Shown: positions 8,372 to 18,196, numbered from the stretch's first letter. The stretch: 37,102 nucleotides of DNA from Actinomycetota bacterium (GCA_005884575.1 VAWW01000008.1:59805-96906); one strand, 5' to 3'. Notes: generated from the sequence alone by a model not told the origin. Numbers and translations are program-made.

Positions 8372-8795
8372 TTAGAAGGCCGCCGCCGCGGGGAGGTCGC
8401 CGAGCACGCCGCGGCTCCAGATCTCGAGCGACGCAGCAGCGACCTTCGGAGCGAACTGACTGCCTGCGCAGCGGTCGACCTCTTTGAGCGCGCGCTCGGT
8501 CGTGAACGGCGGCCGGCGCATCCGGGATCGGCTCGACGAGAGACGCGCCGCACCCGGGTGACACTGCATCTCGACGCGCTCGTCAGGCGTGAGGGGCGCC
8601 CGCTTCGCGAGGATCTCCCGTGACACCGCAACCTTGCCCGATGTCATGGAGCGGTGCCGCGTAGCGAAACGTGACGAGGCGGTCCGCGTCCCAGCCGAGG
8701 CGCAGCGCGATCGCCTCGGCGAGTGCCGTTACCCGGTCCCCGTGTCCCCGCATCCGGTCGCGCAGCTCGAGTGCGCGAGAGATCTCGCCCAGCAT
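8372..8795 (-). pseudogene. HD-GYP phosphodiesterase remnant (frameshift plus internal deletion)
   Basis: HD-GYP domains hydrolyse cyclic di-GMP. The N-terminal part reads RDRMRGHGDRV...AAPLHDIG in one frame. The continuation GKVAVSREILAKRAPLTPDERVEMQCHPG lies in another frame, and one extra G in the GGG run (plus-strand CCC at 8636-8638) separates them. After HPGAARL the sequence jumps to RPPFTTERALKEVDRCAGSQFAPKV, which is the end of the domain. The roughly 80 residues that should hold HHERWDGSGYP are missing. No frame restores the GYP motif, so the product cannot be an active phosphodiesterase. It ends at the TAA at 8372-8374. Confidence 0.8.
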
Positions 8796-8836
8796 CGCCG
8801 GATTCGTTCCGCGTCAAACCGCCGTTTTCCTTCGGA

Positions 8837-9686
8837 TCAACGCCAGATGCCGACGATCGGCTTCGCCGTCCGCGACGCGCCGAGCAGTGGCAGCCCGAGC
8901 CCGGCCTCGATCGTCCGCAGCAGCCCGTAGTGGGAGGTCTGCGCTTTGAGATGCGATCCAGGCTTGACCAGCGGCCCGAGTGCAAGCGCCGGAATCCTGC
9001 CGCCGCCGCCCTTGTCGGACGAACCTTCGTCGAAGATCACGAACACGACACTGCGCGCGAGACCGGCGCTCCCGAGCAACGGGACGATCCGGTGCTTGAG
9101 CCAGGTATCGCCGGTGGCGACCGGACAGTCGCATGTCGTTGCAGAGGTCGGGAACGACGAGCGAGAACGTAGGAAGCCGGCGCGCGCGAACGTCCGCTGC
9201 AAATTGCGGAAACGCCACGATGCGCGACCGCCGCGTCGGATTGGAAACGACCGACGGGAAGTACATGAACGGGTTGTGCTTCTTTGCGTACCGGCCCGAG
9301 AACGCGCCGTCGAATCCGGGACTGGGCAAGCCTTCGGCGTACGTCTTCCAGCTCTTCCTCGCGGCTTCGAGCGTGTCGGCGAGACTCCGACCGGAAGCCG
9401 TGCAGTGCGTGCAGTCATTGGAGATCCCCTGCGTCGAGCCCGAGACGAGCGCAAGATAGTTCGGCAGGCTCGGATGCGTGACCGCCAGATAGTCGTCGAT
9501 CGACGCGAACCGGTGCGCGAGAGCGTTGAATGTCGGCGCGTTGCTCGTACCGAGCACGTCGCTCAACTCGTGATTCTCGAAGACGACGACCACGACATGG
9601 CCGAATGTGGGTACGTTCGGCGCCGCTCCGGCCGCGGGAGCTGTCAGCACCAGCGCGACGAGGACGACGAAGAGGAGTCGCTTCAG
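8837..9686 (-). pseudogene. Secreted phosphoesterase (acid phosphatase-like), frameshifted
   Basis: Phosphoesterase-family protein of the alkaline-phosphatase superfamily. It has a signal peptide (KRLLFVVLVALVLTAPAAGAA), then VVVVVFENHELSDVLG, THPSLPNYLALVSGST and VVPDLCNDM. After NDM the family consensus NDMHDC...GD.WL is broken: DCPVATGDTWLKHRIVPLL and the rest (VVFVIFDEGSS, GLLRTIEAGLGLPLL) continue in another frame to the TGA at 8837. The His codon of NDMHDC appears reduced to one base near 9125-9135, a 2-base loss. The only start that keeps the signal peptide is CTG at 9686, overlapping the DedA stop (CTGA). Either a real inactivating mutation or an assembly error. Confidence 0.78.
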
Positions 9687-10282
9687 AGTCGTTCCTCGAG
9701 CCGCTTCTTGCCGTAATGGACGACGAGCCAGCCGATCACGAGTCCGGCGACGATCACGCCGGCCGCGTAAAGGCCGTACCGGTTGATCGCATCCGCGGCG
9801 GCATGTCCCGCGTAGTACGCGACGAGGCCGACGCCGGTGGCCCAGCAGATCCCGCCGGCCGCGTTCCAGAACAGAAACCGCCACCAGTCCATGTGCGCGA
9901 GCCCGGCGATCCACGCGGCGCTGTACCGAAGCACGGTGACGAACCGGCCGAAGAAGACCGTCTTGCCGCCGTGCTTCTCCATCAGCCTCTCGGCCCGCGG
10001 CAGCACGCGGTCCGCGTACTTGCTCAGCCACTTCCAGCGCCGGAAGAGCGCGCGGCCCCCCCAGCGGCCGATGATCCAGTAGCCGAGGTTGTCGCCGACG
10101 ATCGCGCCGGCCGCCGCGATGGCGATCACCTCCCAGATCGAGTAGTGGCCCTGGGCCGCAAGAATCCCGAACGCGATCAGCGCCGTCTCGCCCGGCAGCG
10201 GGAGTCCGAACGACTCGAGCATCACCACGAGGAAGAGAAGCGGCAGCCCGTGCGTCGTGATGAAGTGAGTCACCGGCGGCAT
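9683..10282 (-). CDS. DedA-family inner-membrane protein
   Basis: About 199 residues with several membrane segments. Family hallmarks are LESFGLPLPGETALIAFG near the N-terminus, the GAIVGDNLGYWIIGRWGG segment and FFGRFVTVLRYSAAWIAGLAHM, the conserved F.GR....R...AG re-entrant motif. The C-terminal half has long hydrophobic helices and a basic tail (YGKKRLEERL). The family is linked to phospholipid flippase and membrane-potential roles. I prefer ATG at 10282 (MPPVTHFITTHG); GTG at 10309 is in frame and would add nine residues. Its stop overlaps the CTG start of the phosphoesterase. Confidence 0.9.
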   Translation of the reverse strand: MPPVTHFITTHGLPLLFLVVMLESFGLPLPGETALIAFGILAAQGHYSIWEVIAIAAAGAIVGDNLGYWIIGRWGGRALFRRWKWLSKYADRVLPRAERLMEKHGGKTVFFGRFVTVLRYSAAWIAGLAHMDWWRFLFWNAAGGICWATGVGLVAYYAGHAAADAINRYGLYAAGVIVAGLVIGWLVVHYGKKRLEERL

Positions 10283-10361
10283 CTTGCCTATCGCGGCGCG
10301 CAGCGCCACCGTCAGGCGGCTGCGGCCGGTGAAAACATCCGGACAGGAGGAGCTGGTCGCA

Positions 10362-11354
10362 GTGGCTGAACTCCATCAGGCAGACGCCGTCTTCCAGGGC
10401 GGCGGCGTCAAAGGCATCGCGCTCGTCGGCGCGCTGCTCGCGTTCGCCGACCAGGGTTGGACGGAATGGGTCAGCGTCGCCGGCACGAGCGCCGGCTCGA
10501 TCGTCGCGGGGTTCCTCGGCTGCGGTTACGCGCCGGCGGATCTCGAGAAGATCCTGCGTACGACGCCGTACGCGGAATTCGAGGACTTCGGCCCGGGCGG
10601 CAAGTTCGTCGGCGGCGGCATCAACCTCGTCGGGCACCACGGTCTCGCACATGGTGAGGCGTTCCACGAGTGGTTCGCCGACATGATCGAGAACCAGACG
10701 TTCGGCGATGTCGCAAAGCGCGGCAAGACGCTGAAGATGATCGCGGCGGACATCACGCAGAAGGAGATGCTCGTGCTGCCCGACGACCTGCCGAACTATC
10801 TCGATCCGAAGACGAAGCAGCCGATCGTGATCGATACGTTCAAGGTCGCAGACGCTGTGCGGATGAGCATGTCGATCCCGTTCTTCTTCCAGCCGGTCGA
10901 GGTCACGCACGCGGCGAGCGGCAAGTCGTCGACGATCGTGGACGGCGGAATGCTCTCGAACTTCCCGGTCTGGCTGTTCGACGTCGACGACCGTGCGCCG
11001 GAGCGGCCGACGTTCGGGTTCCGTCTCTACGGCGGGAAGTCGATGACGCCCGGCGGGCTGCACTCGATGATGCAGCGCGTCGCGTGGCCCGTCGCGTTCG
11101 GTTGGGACATGTTCGGTACCGCGATGGAAGCATGGGACAAGCGGTTCATGTCGCATTCGACGCGCGTGCGCACCTGCCCGATCTCGGCCGAGGGCGTCGG
11201 CACGGTCGACTTCAACATCTCGGACGCCGACCAGACGAAGCTCCTCGAGTCCGGCGAGCGCGCCGGCCAGGACTTCCTCGCAGGCTTCCGGCTCGAGGAC
11301 TACTTCAACACGTACGGGAAGAAGCTGGAACCGGCCCCGGTCGCGGTTTCGTAG
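10362..11354 (+). CDS. Patatin-like phospholipase
   Basis: 330-residue patatin-domain acyl hydrolase with a Ser-Asp dyad. The oxyanion loop is FQGGGVKGIALVGAL, the nucleophile elbow GTSAGS, and the catalytic Asp lies in IVDGGMLSNFP. No signal peptide is visible, so it is probably cytoplasmic or membrane-associated. GTG at 10362 is chosen because AGGAGG (10346-10351) sits 10 bases upstream and VAELHQADAVFQGGG is the natural N-terminus; the frame is open to 10284 but would overlap the divergent DedA start. Substrate lipid unknown. Confidence 0.9.
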   Translation: MAELHQADAVFQGGGVKGIALVGALLAFADQGWTEWVSVAGTSAGSIVAGFLGCGYAPADLEKILRTTPYAEFEDFGPGGKFVGGGINLVGHHGLAHGEAFHEWFADMIENQTFGDVAKRGKTLKMIAADITQKEMLVLPDDLPNYLDPKTKQPIVIDTFKVADAVRMSMSIPFFFQPVEVTHAASGKSSTIVDGGMLSNFPVWLFDVDDRAPERPTFGFRLYGGKSMTPGGLHSMMQRVAWPVAFGWDMFGTAMEAWDKRFMSHSTRVRTCPISAEGVGTVDFNISDADQTKLLESGERAGQDFLAGFRLEDYFNTYGKKLEPAPVAVS

Positions 11355-11390
11355 AGCCCGCGGGTCGCCCGCGCCCGCCCCTCCGGGCTC
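11354..11390 (+). terminator. Structured region after patatin gene
   Basis: Outer arms GAGCCCG (11354-11360) and CGGGCTC (11384-11390) can pair, with GCGGG-tcg-CCCGC (11360-11372) as an inner hairpin. It starts at the stop codon and ends 4 bases before the transhydrogenase -10 box. No U-tract. Confidence 0.45.
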
Positions 11391-11393
11391 ACA

Positions 11394-11399
11394 TACACT
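11394..11399 (+). promoter_or_regulatory. -10 box for leaderless pntAA mRNA
   Basis: TACACT is followed by 7 bases and then the GTG start at 11407. No Shine-Dalgarno sequence. Confidence 0.5.
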
Positions 11400-11406
11400 C
11401 GCGCCG

Positions 11407-12492
11407 GTGCGAGTCGGGGTCCCGCGAGAGATCACGCCCGGCGAGCAGCGCGTTGCGCTGGTTCCGGATGCCGTCGGACGCTTGACCCGCGCCGGCTTCG
11501 AGCTCGTGGTCGAGCCGGGCGCCGGCGCGGCGGCCGCGTTCCCCGACGCGGCGTACGCCGAAACGGGCGCCGAGCTCGGAGATCCATGGAGCGCCGACGC
11601 CGTGACGAAGGTGCAGAAGCCGACGCCGGAGGAGGCCGGACGGCTCGGGGACGGCACGATCCTCGTCGCGTTCCTGCAGCCGCTGACGGACCGGGAGGGA
11701 ATCGAGCGGCTCGCCGAGCGTGGTGTCGTGGCCTTCGCGATGGAGTCGATCCCGCGCATCACGCGCGCGCAGCCGATGGACGCCCTCTCGTCGCAGGCGA
11801 CGGTGAGCGGCTACAAGGCCGCGTTGCTCGCGGCCGACCGGCTGCCTCGGTTCTTTCCGATGCTGATGACGGCCGCGGGGACGGTGGCGCCGGCGAAGGT
11901 GCTCGTGCTCGGGGCGGGCGTGGCGGGGCTGCAGGCGATCGCGACCGCGCGCCGCCTCGGAGCGGTCGTCACCGGCTTCGACGTCCGGCCCGTCGTCCGC
12001 GAGCAGATCGAGAGCGTCGGCGCGTCGTGGCTCGACCTCGGTGTCGGCGGCGCCGAGGCCGAAGGCGGCTACGCGCGCGAGCTGACCCCGGAGGAGCAGC
12101 GCGCGCAGCAGGCCGCGCTCGAGGCGCGGATCTCGGACTTCGACGTGGTGATCACCACGGCGGCGGTCCCCGGCCGGCCCGCGCCGAAGCTGATCCCGGC
12201 GGCGGCGGTCGCCGCGATGCGACCGGGCTCGGTGATCGTCGACCTCGCCGCCGAGACCGGCGGCAACTGCGAGCTGACCGAGCCGGGCGAAATCGTCGAG
12301 CGCCACGGAGTGACGATCGCGGGGCCGCTCAACCTGGCGAGCTCGATGCCGACGCATGCGAGCCAGCTCTATGCGCGAAATGTCACCGCGCTGTTGCTGC
12401 ACCTCGCGCCGGAGGGCGAGGCGAAGCTCGACTGGCACGACGAGATCACGGCGGGCGCGTGCGTGACGCGAAAGGAGCCGGCCGCCGCATGA
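11407..12492 (+). CDS. pntAA: NAD(P) transhydrogenase subunit alpha part 1 (soluble, NAD-binding)
   Basis: 361-residue domain I of proton-translocating transhydrogenase, which exchanges hydride between NADH and NADP+ at the membrane. It is homologous to alanine dehydrogenase: N-terminal RVGVPREITPGEQRVALVP, Rossmann loop VLVLGAGVAGLQAIATARRLGA with GFDVRP after it, and the mobile-loop region ending in VIVDLAAETGGNCELT and GPLNLASSMP. It lacks membrane segments, which are on separate genes downstream as in the three-subunit enzyme. GTG at 11407 has a -10 box 7 bases before it. First gene of pntAA-pntAB-pntB-nitroreductase. Confidence 0.93.
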   Translation: MRVGVPREITPGEQRVALVPDAVGRLTRAGFELVVEPGAGAAAAFPDAAYAETGAELGDPWSADAVTKVQKPTPEEAGRLGDGTILVAFLQPLTDREGIERLAERGVVAFAMESIPRITRAQPMDALSSQATVSGYKAALLAADRLPRFFPMLMTAAGTVAPAKVLVLGAGVAGLQAIATARRLGAVVTGFDVRPVVREQIESVGASWLDLGVGGAEAEGGYARELTPEEQRAQQAALEARISDFDVVITTAAVPGRPAPKLIPAAAVAAMRPGSVIVDLAAETGGNCELTEPGEIVERHGVTIAGPLNLASSMPTHASQLYARNVTALLLHLAPEGEAKLDWHDEITAGACVTRKEPAAA

Positions 12493-12592
12493 CCGCGCTG
12501 GGGAGAAATCGGCGCACAAGCGGCACGATCCGGTGGCAGTCTCGCGCGCAAATCCCAGGTAGCGTCGACCGCGAGGGAGGCGGGTCGAAGAG

Positions 12593-12615
12593 CCCCACCC
12601 TCCTATTGGGTGGGG
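12593..12615 (+). other. Strong hairpin in the pntAA-pntAB spacer
   Basis: Perfect 8-bp stem CCCCACCC / GGGTGGGG with a 7-base loop, 31 bases before pntAB. The 154-base spacer has no ORF I can support. A purine-rich stretch just upstream (about 12573-12583) could partly compete for the CCCCACCC arm. It is possibly an attenuator, processing site or mRNA-stability element setting subunit ratios; it has no U-tract. Confidence 0.5.
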
Positions 12616-12652
12616 GGCGCAGTCTGGGCATGTTCGGAATGGGCGTGTGCGG

Positions 12653-12965
12653 ATGAGTCACGGGACGCTGCTCGTCTTCGAAGTGACGATCCTCGTGCTC
12701 GCGATCTTTCTCGGGTTCGAGGTGATCTCAAAGGTGCCGGCGCTGCTGCACACGCCGCTGATGTCCGGGACGAACGCGATCCACGGGATCGTGATCGTCG
12801 GCGCGATGCTCGTCATGGGCCTCTCCCACAAGGACACGCTGACGTGGATCATCGGCTTCGTCGCCGTCATCCTCGCGTCCGCCAACGTGGTCGGCGGCTT
12901 CGTCGTCACCGATCGCATGCTCGAGATGTTCAAGAAGCGGGAGCGGCCGGTGAAGAGGGACAGCG

Positions 12966-12985
<20 letters not shown>
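12653..12985 (+). CDS. pntAB: NAD(P) transhydrogenase subunit alpha part 2 (membrane)
   Basis: 110 residues with three hydrophobic segments (LLVFEVTILVLAIFLGFEVI; IHGIVIVGAMLVMG; IIGFVAVILASANVVGGFVV). It matches the small membrane subunit that, with the N-terminal part of PntB, forms the proton channel. SKVPALLHTPLMSGTNAIHGIV is the family signature and contains the conserved His in a membrane helix. ATG at 12653 preferred; GTG at 12647 is two codons upstream. Its end overlaps pntB by 20 bases. Confidence 0.92.
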
Positions 12986-14359
<1,374 letters not shown>

Positions 14360-14360
<1 letters not shown>

Positions 14361-14839
14361 TGGACACCTGGCTCGCGATCGCATCGAAGCGGGACGAGCG
14401 CCGCTACGCCGACCGCCCGATTCCCGAGGAGGTCGAGCGGCGGATCCTCGACGCGGGCCGGCTGTCCGGGAACTCGCAGAACAACCAGACGTGGGAGTTC
14501 GTCGTGGTCTCCGACCGCGCGGCGCTCGCCGAAACCGTGTACTACGCGCCGAACGTCCAGACGTGCGCGCTCGCCGTCGCGATCGTGTCCGAGCGACCGT
14601 TCGATGCAGGCCGCGCCGCGCAGAACATGATGCTCGCGGCGTGGAACGACGGCGTCGTCTCGTGCCCGAACGGTGTTGCAGACGCCGATGCCGCCGAGCG
14701 GATCGTCGGTGCGAAGCCGACGATCGTCATCTCGTTCGGCTACCCGCAGACGCCGCACGATCCGGAGTCGCGCAGCCCCGAGGAATGGTCGCAGCGCGCC
14801 AACCGCAAGCCGCTGGACGAGGTCGTCCGCCGGGTCTAG
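14360..14839 (+). CDS. Nitroreductase-family FMN oxidoreductase
   Basis: 159 residues. The N-terminus AIASKRDERRYADRPIPEEVERRILDAGRLSGNSQNNQTWEF is the nitroreductase FMN-binding signature (R-x-Y, then S-x-N-x-Q-x-W). AAQNMMLAAWNDGVVSCPNG and PTIVISFGYPQ follow the family pattern. These enzymes use NAD(P)H and FMN to reduce nitro, flavin or quinone-like substrates. GTG at 14360 overlaps the pntB stop, so translation is coupled to the NADPH-generating transhydrogenase. The protein is shorter than typical nitroreductases of about 200 residues. Its 3' end overlaps the convergent hydrolase gene by 4 bases. Confidence 0.85.
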
Positions 14840-15711
14840 AAGCGCTCGAGCAGCCAGGCGTGCACCTCGGGCACGCCGGCGAGCAGCGTGAGGTGTCCGT
14901 GCTCCTCGCTGAGCTCGGCTTGCACCCCGGGGATCCGTTCCGCGAGCCACACGCCGTGCGCGAACGGAACCATCAGGTCCTGCCGGCCCTGGCGGAGCAG
15001 CACGGGCACGCGGATCTCGCCGAGCTCGAAACCCCAGGCGCGCAGGAACGCGTAGTCGTCGTCGCGCCAGCCGGCGATCCCGTCGCGCGTCGCGTCCCGG
15101 ATGCTGGAGACCAAGAACGCCGCCAGATCGCCCGTGAGCACGGCGGCGTCGACCGCGCTGAGGTGCGTGACGATTGCCTGTGCGAGACCGTCGGCCGTCA
15201 CGCCGTCGAGGCTCGCCACCTCGCCCACGAGGAACCGCTCGAACGTCTCCCCACCTTCGAGCGCAGCTGCGATCTCGCGCTGGTTCCCCTCCCCCATACC
15301 CGCTAGCCACACGAGGCCGTCGACGTCATACGGTCCGACCGAGGCGATCGTGGCGACGGCGACGCATCGCTCCGGAAGGAGAGCGCCGCAGGCGAGTGCG
15401 TGGGGACCGCCGCCCGATGCGCCGTAGGTCGCGAAACGCTCGATCCCGAGCGTGTCGACGAGCGCCTCGACGTCGGCGGCGGCATCGGCGACGCTGCGGC
15501 CCGGCTGCGGCGTCGAGCCGCCGTAGCCGGGCCGGTCATAGCCGACCAGGCGGATCCCGCGCTCGGCCGCGTCCTGCGCGTGCGGTGGATAGAGCAGTCC
15601 GCTGGAAGGCGTGCCGTGGTGCACGACGATCGCGACGCCGTCCGGATCGCCGTCCTCGTGGACGCGAAGCGTTCGCCCGTCCGGCGCCCGGACGTCGGTC
15701 AAAGCGTCCAC
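14836..15711 (-). CDS. Alpha/beta hydrolase
   Basis: 291-residue alpha/beta-hydrolase fold enzyme. VVHHGTPSSG is the oxyanion region, YGASGGGPHAL the nucleophile elbow (Ser), LRQGRQDLMVPF holds the acid Asp and EEHGHLTLL the catalytic His. DRPGYGGSTPQPG is the typical strand-4 loop. A cap insert lies between about residues 135 and 215. GTG at 15711 is preferred, with AGGAGA upstream inside the aminopeptidase gene; TTG at 15702 is possible. Third gene of the NUDIX-aminopeptidase-hydrolase operon. Substrate unknown. Confidence 0.87.
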   Translation of the reverse strand: MDALTDVRAPDGRTLRVHEDGDPDGVAIVVHHGTPSSGLLYPPHAQDAAERGIRLVGYDRPGYGGSTPQPGRSVADAAADVEALVDTLGIERFATYGASGGGPHALACGALLPERCVAVATIASVGPYDVDGLVWLAGMGEGNQREIAAALEGGETFERFLVGEVASLDGVTADGLAQAIVTHLSAVDAAVLTGDLAAFLVSSIRDATRDGIAGWRDDDYAFLRAWGFELGEIRVPVLLRQGRQDLMVPFAHGVWLAERIPGVQAELSEEHGHLTLLAGVPEVHAWLLERF

Positions 15712-16781
15712 TGCCCGTTCTCCTGCACGAGCTCGCCGTCGAGATAGAGCCGGCCGCCCTCGCGCAGGTCCTTGACCATGTCCCAGTGCACGATGCTCTC
15801 GTTGCAACCGCCGAGCAGCGGGAACCCGGCGCCGACGGCGAGGTGGACGGTGCCGTCGATCTTCTCGTCGAACAGCGTGTTCTTCACGTAGCGCTGGATG
15901 CCCGGATTGCAGCCGACCCCGAGCTCGCCGAGCACGCGCGCGCCGTCGTCCGCGTCGAGCTGCGCGAACAGATACTCCTCGTCGGTTCGCGCCGACGCGT
16001 CGACGACTCGGCCGCCTTCGAAGACGAGCCGGACTCCTTCGCACTCGTGGCCGTCGCGGACGGCCGGGAACTCCGAGAACTCGATCGTGCCCTCCGTCGC
16101 GTCCTCGACCGGACTGAAGAAGAACTCGCCTCCGGGCATGTTGTAGTGGCCGTCGTCGACCATCCCTTCGCGGCGCTCGAGGCCGATGCGGATGTCCGTC
16201 CCTGCGCCGACGATGCGCACCTCACTCGCCGCGTCGAAACGCTCCTTGTAGCGCTCCATCCGCGCAGCGACCGCGTCCCAGTCGAGCAGGCATGCACCGT
16301 AGAGGAACTCGGTGAACTCCTCGAGCGTCATTCCCGCCTCGTCGGCCTGCGCCTGCGTCGGGTAGCGGCAGCCGACCCACCGCATTTGCAGCGACAGGCG
16401 CCTCGCGAGGAACGGCCGCACCATCTTCGAGTAGAGCTGGTTGCGCTCGGGCGCGAGGTCGGCTCCCTCGCGCGGCGCCTCGTCGGCGCCGATACTGATC
16501 CACGCGTCCATCGTCTCGTACGCGATCCGGTCGAGCGGCGGCGCCTCCCCGAGCAGCTCGGGCGGAGCCTCCTCCGCCCACTCCAGGTCGACGTCGAACG
16601 GTCCGAAGCCGATCCGGAGCAGCGCATACGCGCCGCGCCTCGCGATCTCGCGTGCCACCGCCTGGACGAGCCATCGTGCCGCCGGCCGCGACTTGACGAC
16701 GACTTGCCACCCCGGCTGGACATCGATGCACCGCCGGACGAGCAGCCTCGCGTACTCCTCGAGCCGCGGATCGCCGGACAC
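15699..16781 (-). CDS. M29-family metallo-aminopeptidase
   Basis: 360 residues, resembling thermophilic aminopeptidase T/AmpS. The C-terminal half has the metal-site segments GEFFFSPVEDATEG (first Glu), LGELGVGCNPGIQ (second Glu), GTVHLAVGAGFPLLGG (His) and ESIVHWDMVKDL (His and Asp). The N-terminal part (LEEYARLLVRRCIDVQPGWQVVV) is typical. It trims N-terminal residues from peptides in the cytoplasm. GTG at 16781 directly abuts the NUDIX stop at 16782-16784 with no spacer, so translation is coupled. Confidence 0.92.
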   Translation of the reverse strand: MSGDPRLEEYARLLVRRCIDVQPGWQVVVKSRPAARWLVQAVAREIARRGAYALLRIGFGPFDVDLEWAEEAPPELLGEAPPLDRIAYETMDAWISIGADEAPREGADLAPERNQLYSKMVRPFLARRLSLQMRWVGCRYPTQAQADEAGMTLEEFTEFLYGACLLDWDAVAARMERYKERFDAASEVRIVGAGTDIRIGLERREGMVDDGHYNMPGGEFFFSPVEDATEGTIEFSEFPAVRDGHECEGVRLVFEGGRVVDASARTDEEYLFAQLDADDGARVLGELGVGCNPGIQRYVKNTLFDEKIDGTVHLAVGAGFPLLGGCNESIVHWDMVKDLREGGRLYLDGELVQENGQWTL

Positions 16782-17234
16782 CTAGAGCACCTGGTCGAGG
16801 ACGGCACGCGAGAGCGGCGTCAGCGGCAGCGTTGCGACCGTCGAGGGCGCGTGCCACGCGACCTCGCTCGTTTCGAGCCCGTCCGGCCGCGGTGCGCCGC
16901 CGACCACCCGGGCCTCGTAGACGATCGGCACGTAAGCGGTCTTGTCGCCGTTCCGGTAGGTGATCCGGTACTCAGGTCCGCCGAACACGCCGAGCAGGCG
17001 GACGATCTCGACCTGGAGCCCACTCTCCTCCTCGGTCTCGCGGACCGCGGCCTCCTCCGGCTGCTCGTCGGGCTCGATCGCGCCGCCGGGGAGGCCCCAC
17101 ACTCCGAGCTCGGCGTGGCGGACGAGCAACAGCCGGCCGTCGCCGTCGCGGACGAGCGCCGCGGCGGACGGGAGCAACAGCAGCCGGGTGCCGATGTGCT
17201 CGCGCAGCGCGCGGATGTGCGGGGAGATCGGCAC
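16782..17234 (-). CDS. NUDIX hydrolase
   Basis: 150 residues. A perfect NUDIX box is present: GAIEPDEQPEEAAV followed by RETEEESGL (Gx5Ex7RExxEExG), after LLVRHAELGVWGLP. These enzymes cleave nucleoside diphosphates linked to another group, often as housecleaning; the substrate cannot be read. GTG start at 17234. A TANNNT -10 box (TAGGGT) lies 7 bases upstream and overlaps the -10 box of the divergent gene. First gene of a three-gene operon. Confidence 0.92.
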   Translation of the reverse strand: MPISPHIRALREHIGTRLLLLPSAAALVRDGDGRLLLVRHAELGVWGLPGGAIEPDEQPEEAAVRETEEESGLQVEIVRLLGVFGGPEYRITYRNGDKTAYVPIVYEARVVGGAPRPDGLETSEVAWHAPSTVATLPLTPLSRAVLDQVL

Positions 17235-17241
17235 CGGGCGA

Positions 17242-17251
17242 ACCCTATAGT
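17242..17251. promoter_or_regulatory. Overlapping divergent -10 boxes
   Basis: Only 23 bases separate the GTG starts at 17234 (minus) and 17258 (plus). Minus strand: TAGGGT at 17247-17242, 7 bases from its start. Plus strand: TATAGT at 17246-17251, 6 bases from its start. The two boxes share bases, so RNA polymerase could open only one at a time. Confidence 0.55.
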
Positions 17252-17257
17252 GCGCGC

Positions 17258-18196
17258 GTGATCCCGCTCTTCACCGGCCGTCACGTGTACGAGGCGGTCT
17301 CGCCGGAGCGGGCGGTCGAGGCCGTGCAACAAGCATTTACCGCGTATGCACGGGGCGAGTGGACGATGCCACCGAAGGTCTACGTCCCCGCGTACCCGGC
17401 CGGTGACTTCCGCGCGATGCCCGCCGTCGGCGGCGGCCACGCACTGCTCAAGTGGATCACGTCGTTCCCCGGAAATCCGGCGAAGGGAATCCCGACCGTC
17501 ATGGGCGTCGTCCTGCTGTCCTCTGCCGAGGACGGACGGCTGGTGGCGGTACTCGACGCCGCCTCGGTCACCGCGCTGCGCACGGGCGCCGCGGCGGTGC
17601 TGGCCGCGGAGATTCTCGGCCGCGCCGACGCGGAGTCGGCGGCGGTGATCGGAGCCGGCGTGAACGGCGAGTCCGTTGCACGCACATTCGCGGCCCGCGG
17701 ACGCGAGCCGCTGCTCTGGGACGTCGACGAGGCGCGGGCGCACGACGTCGCAGAGCGCGTGGGCGCGGGTGTCGCGCCGAGCCTCGAGGAAGCGCTTGCA
17801 GCCGATCTGCTCGTCACGGTGACGCCCGGCCGCGAGATCCTGCTCGGCGAGGGCGCGCTTCGTCCCGGCCAGCACGTCAGCCTGATGGGCGCGGACGGTC
17901 CCGGCAAGGCCGAGATCGCCGTGGAGGAGCTCGCGCGCGGCCGCGTCTTCTGCGACGACTGGGAGCAGGCTTCACACAACGGCGAGCTCGCGCACGCCGT
18001 CGCAGCGGGCGTCCTCACTCGCGACGACGTGTCGCAGGTCGGCGACGTGCTGATCGGTACAGCCGAGGGGCGTCGGTCGGACCGCGACATCACGATCTTC
18101 GACTCGACCGGCCTCGCGATTCATGATCTCGCGATCGCGCTCGCCGCGATGGAACGCGCCGGCGAGCTCGATCTGCGGGCGATCTCGCTCCTATGA
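17258..18196 (+). CDS. Ornithine cyclodeaminase / mu-crystallin family NAD(P) dehydrogenase
   Basis: 312 residues. The N-terminal dimerisation part has GHALLKWITSFPGNPAKGIPT, with the substrate-contacting Lys in LLKW. It is followed by LDAASVTALRTGAAAVLAAEIL, then the Rossmann domain AAVIGAGVNGESVARTFAARG. The terminal FDSTGLAIHDLAIA is a family signature. Known members include ornithine cyclodeaminase, archaeal alanine dehydrogenase and pyrroline/iminosuccinate reductases, and sequence reading cannot choose among them. It overlaps the promoter of the downstream cupin remnant. Confidence 0.88.
   Translation: MIPLFTGRHVYEAVSPERAVEAVQQAFTAYARGEWTMPPKVYVPAYPAGDFRAMPAVGGGHALLKWITSFPGNPAKGIPTVMGVVLLSSAEDGRLVAVLDAASVTALRTGAAAVLAAEILGRADAESAAVIGAGVNGESVARTFAARGREPLLWDVDEARAHDVAERVGAGVAPSLEEALAADLLVTVTPGREILLGEGALRPGQHVSLMGADGPGKAEIAVEELARGRVFCDDWEQASHNGELAHAVAAGVLTRDDVSQVGDVLIGTAEGRRSDRDITIFDSTGLAIHDLAIALAAMERAGELDLRAISLL

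Noticed and set aside
9687..11762. Long minus-strand open frame continuing upstream of the phosphoesterase
   Set aside because: Only its end encodes the phosphoesterase; the rest is antisense to patatin and pntAA or out of frame with DedA and has low-complexity composition.
12493..12646. Riboswitch in the pnt spacer
   Set aside because: A hairpin is present but nothing matched a riboswitch consensus I know; reported only as a hairpin.
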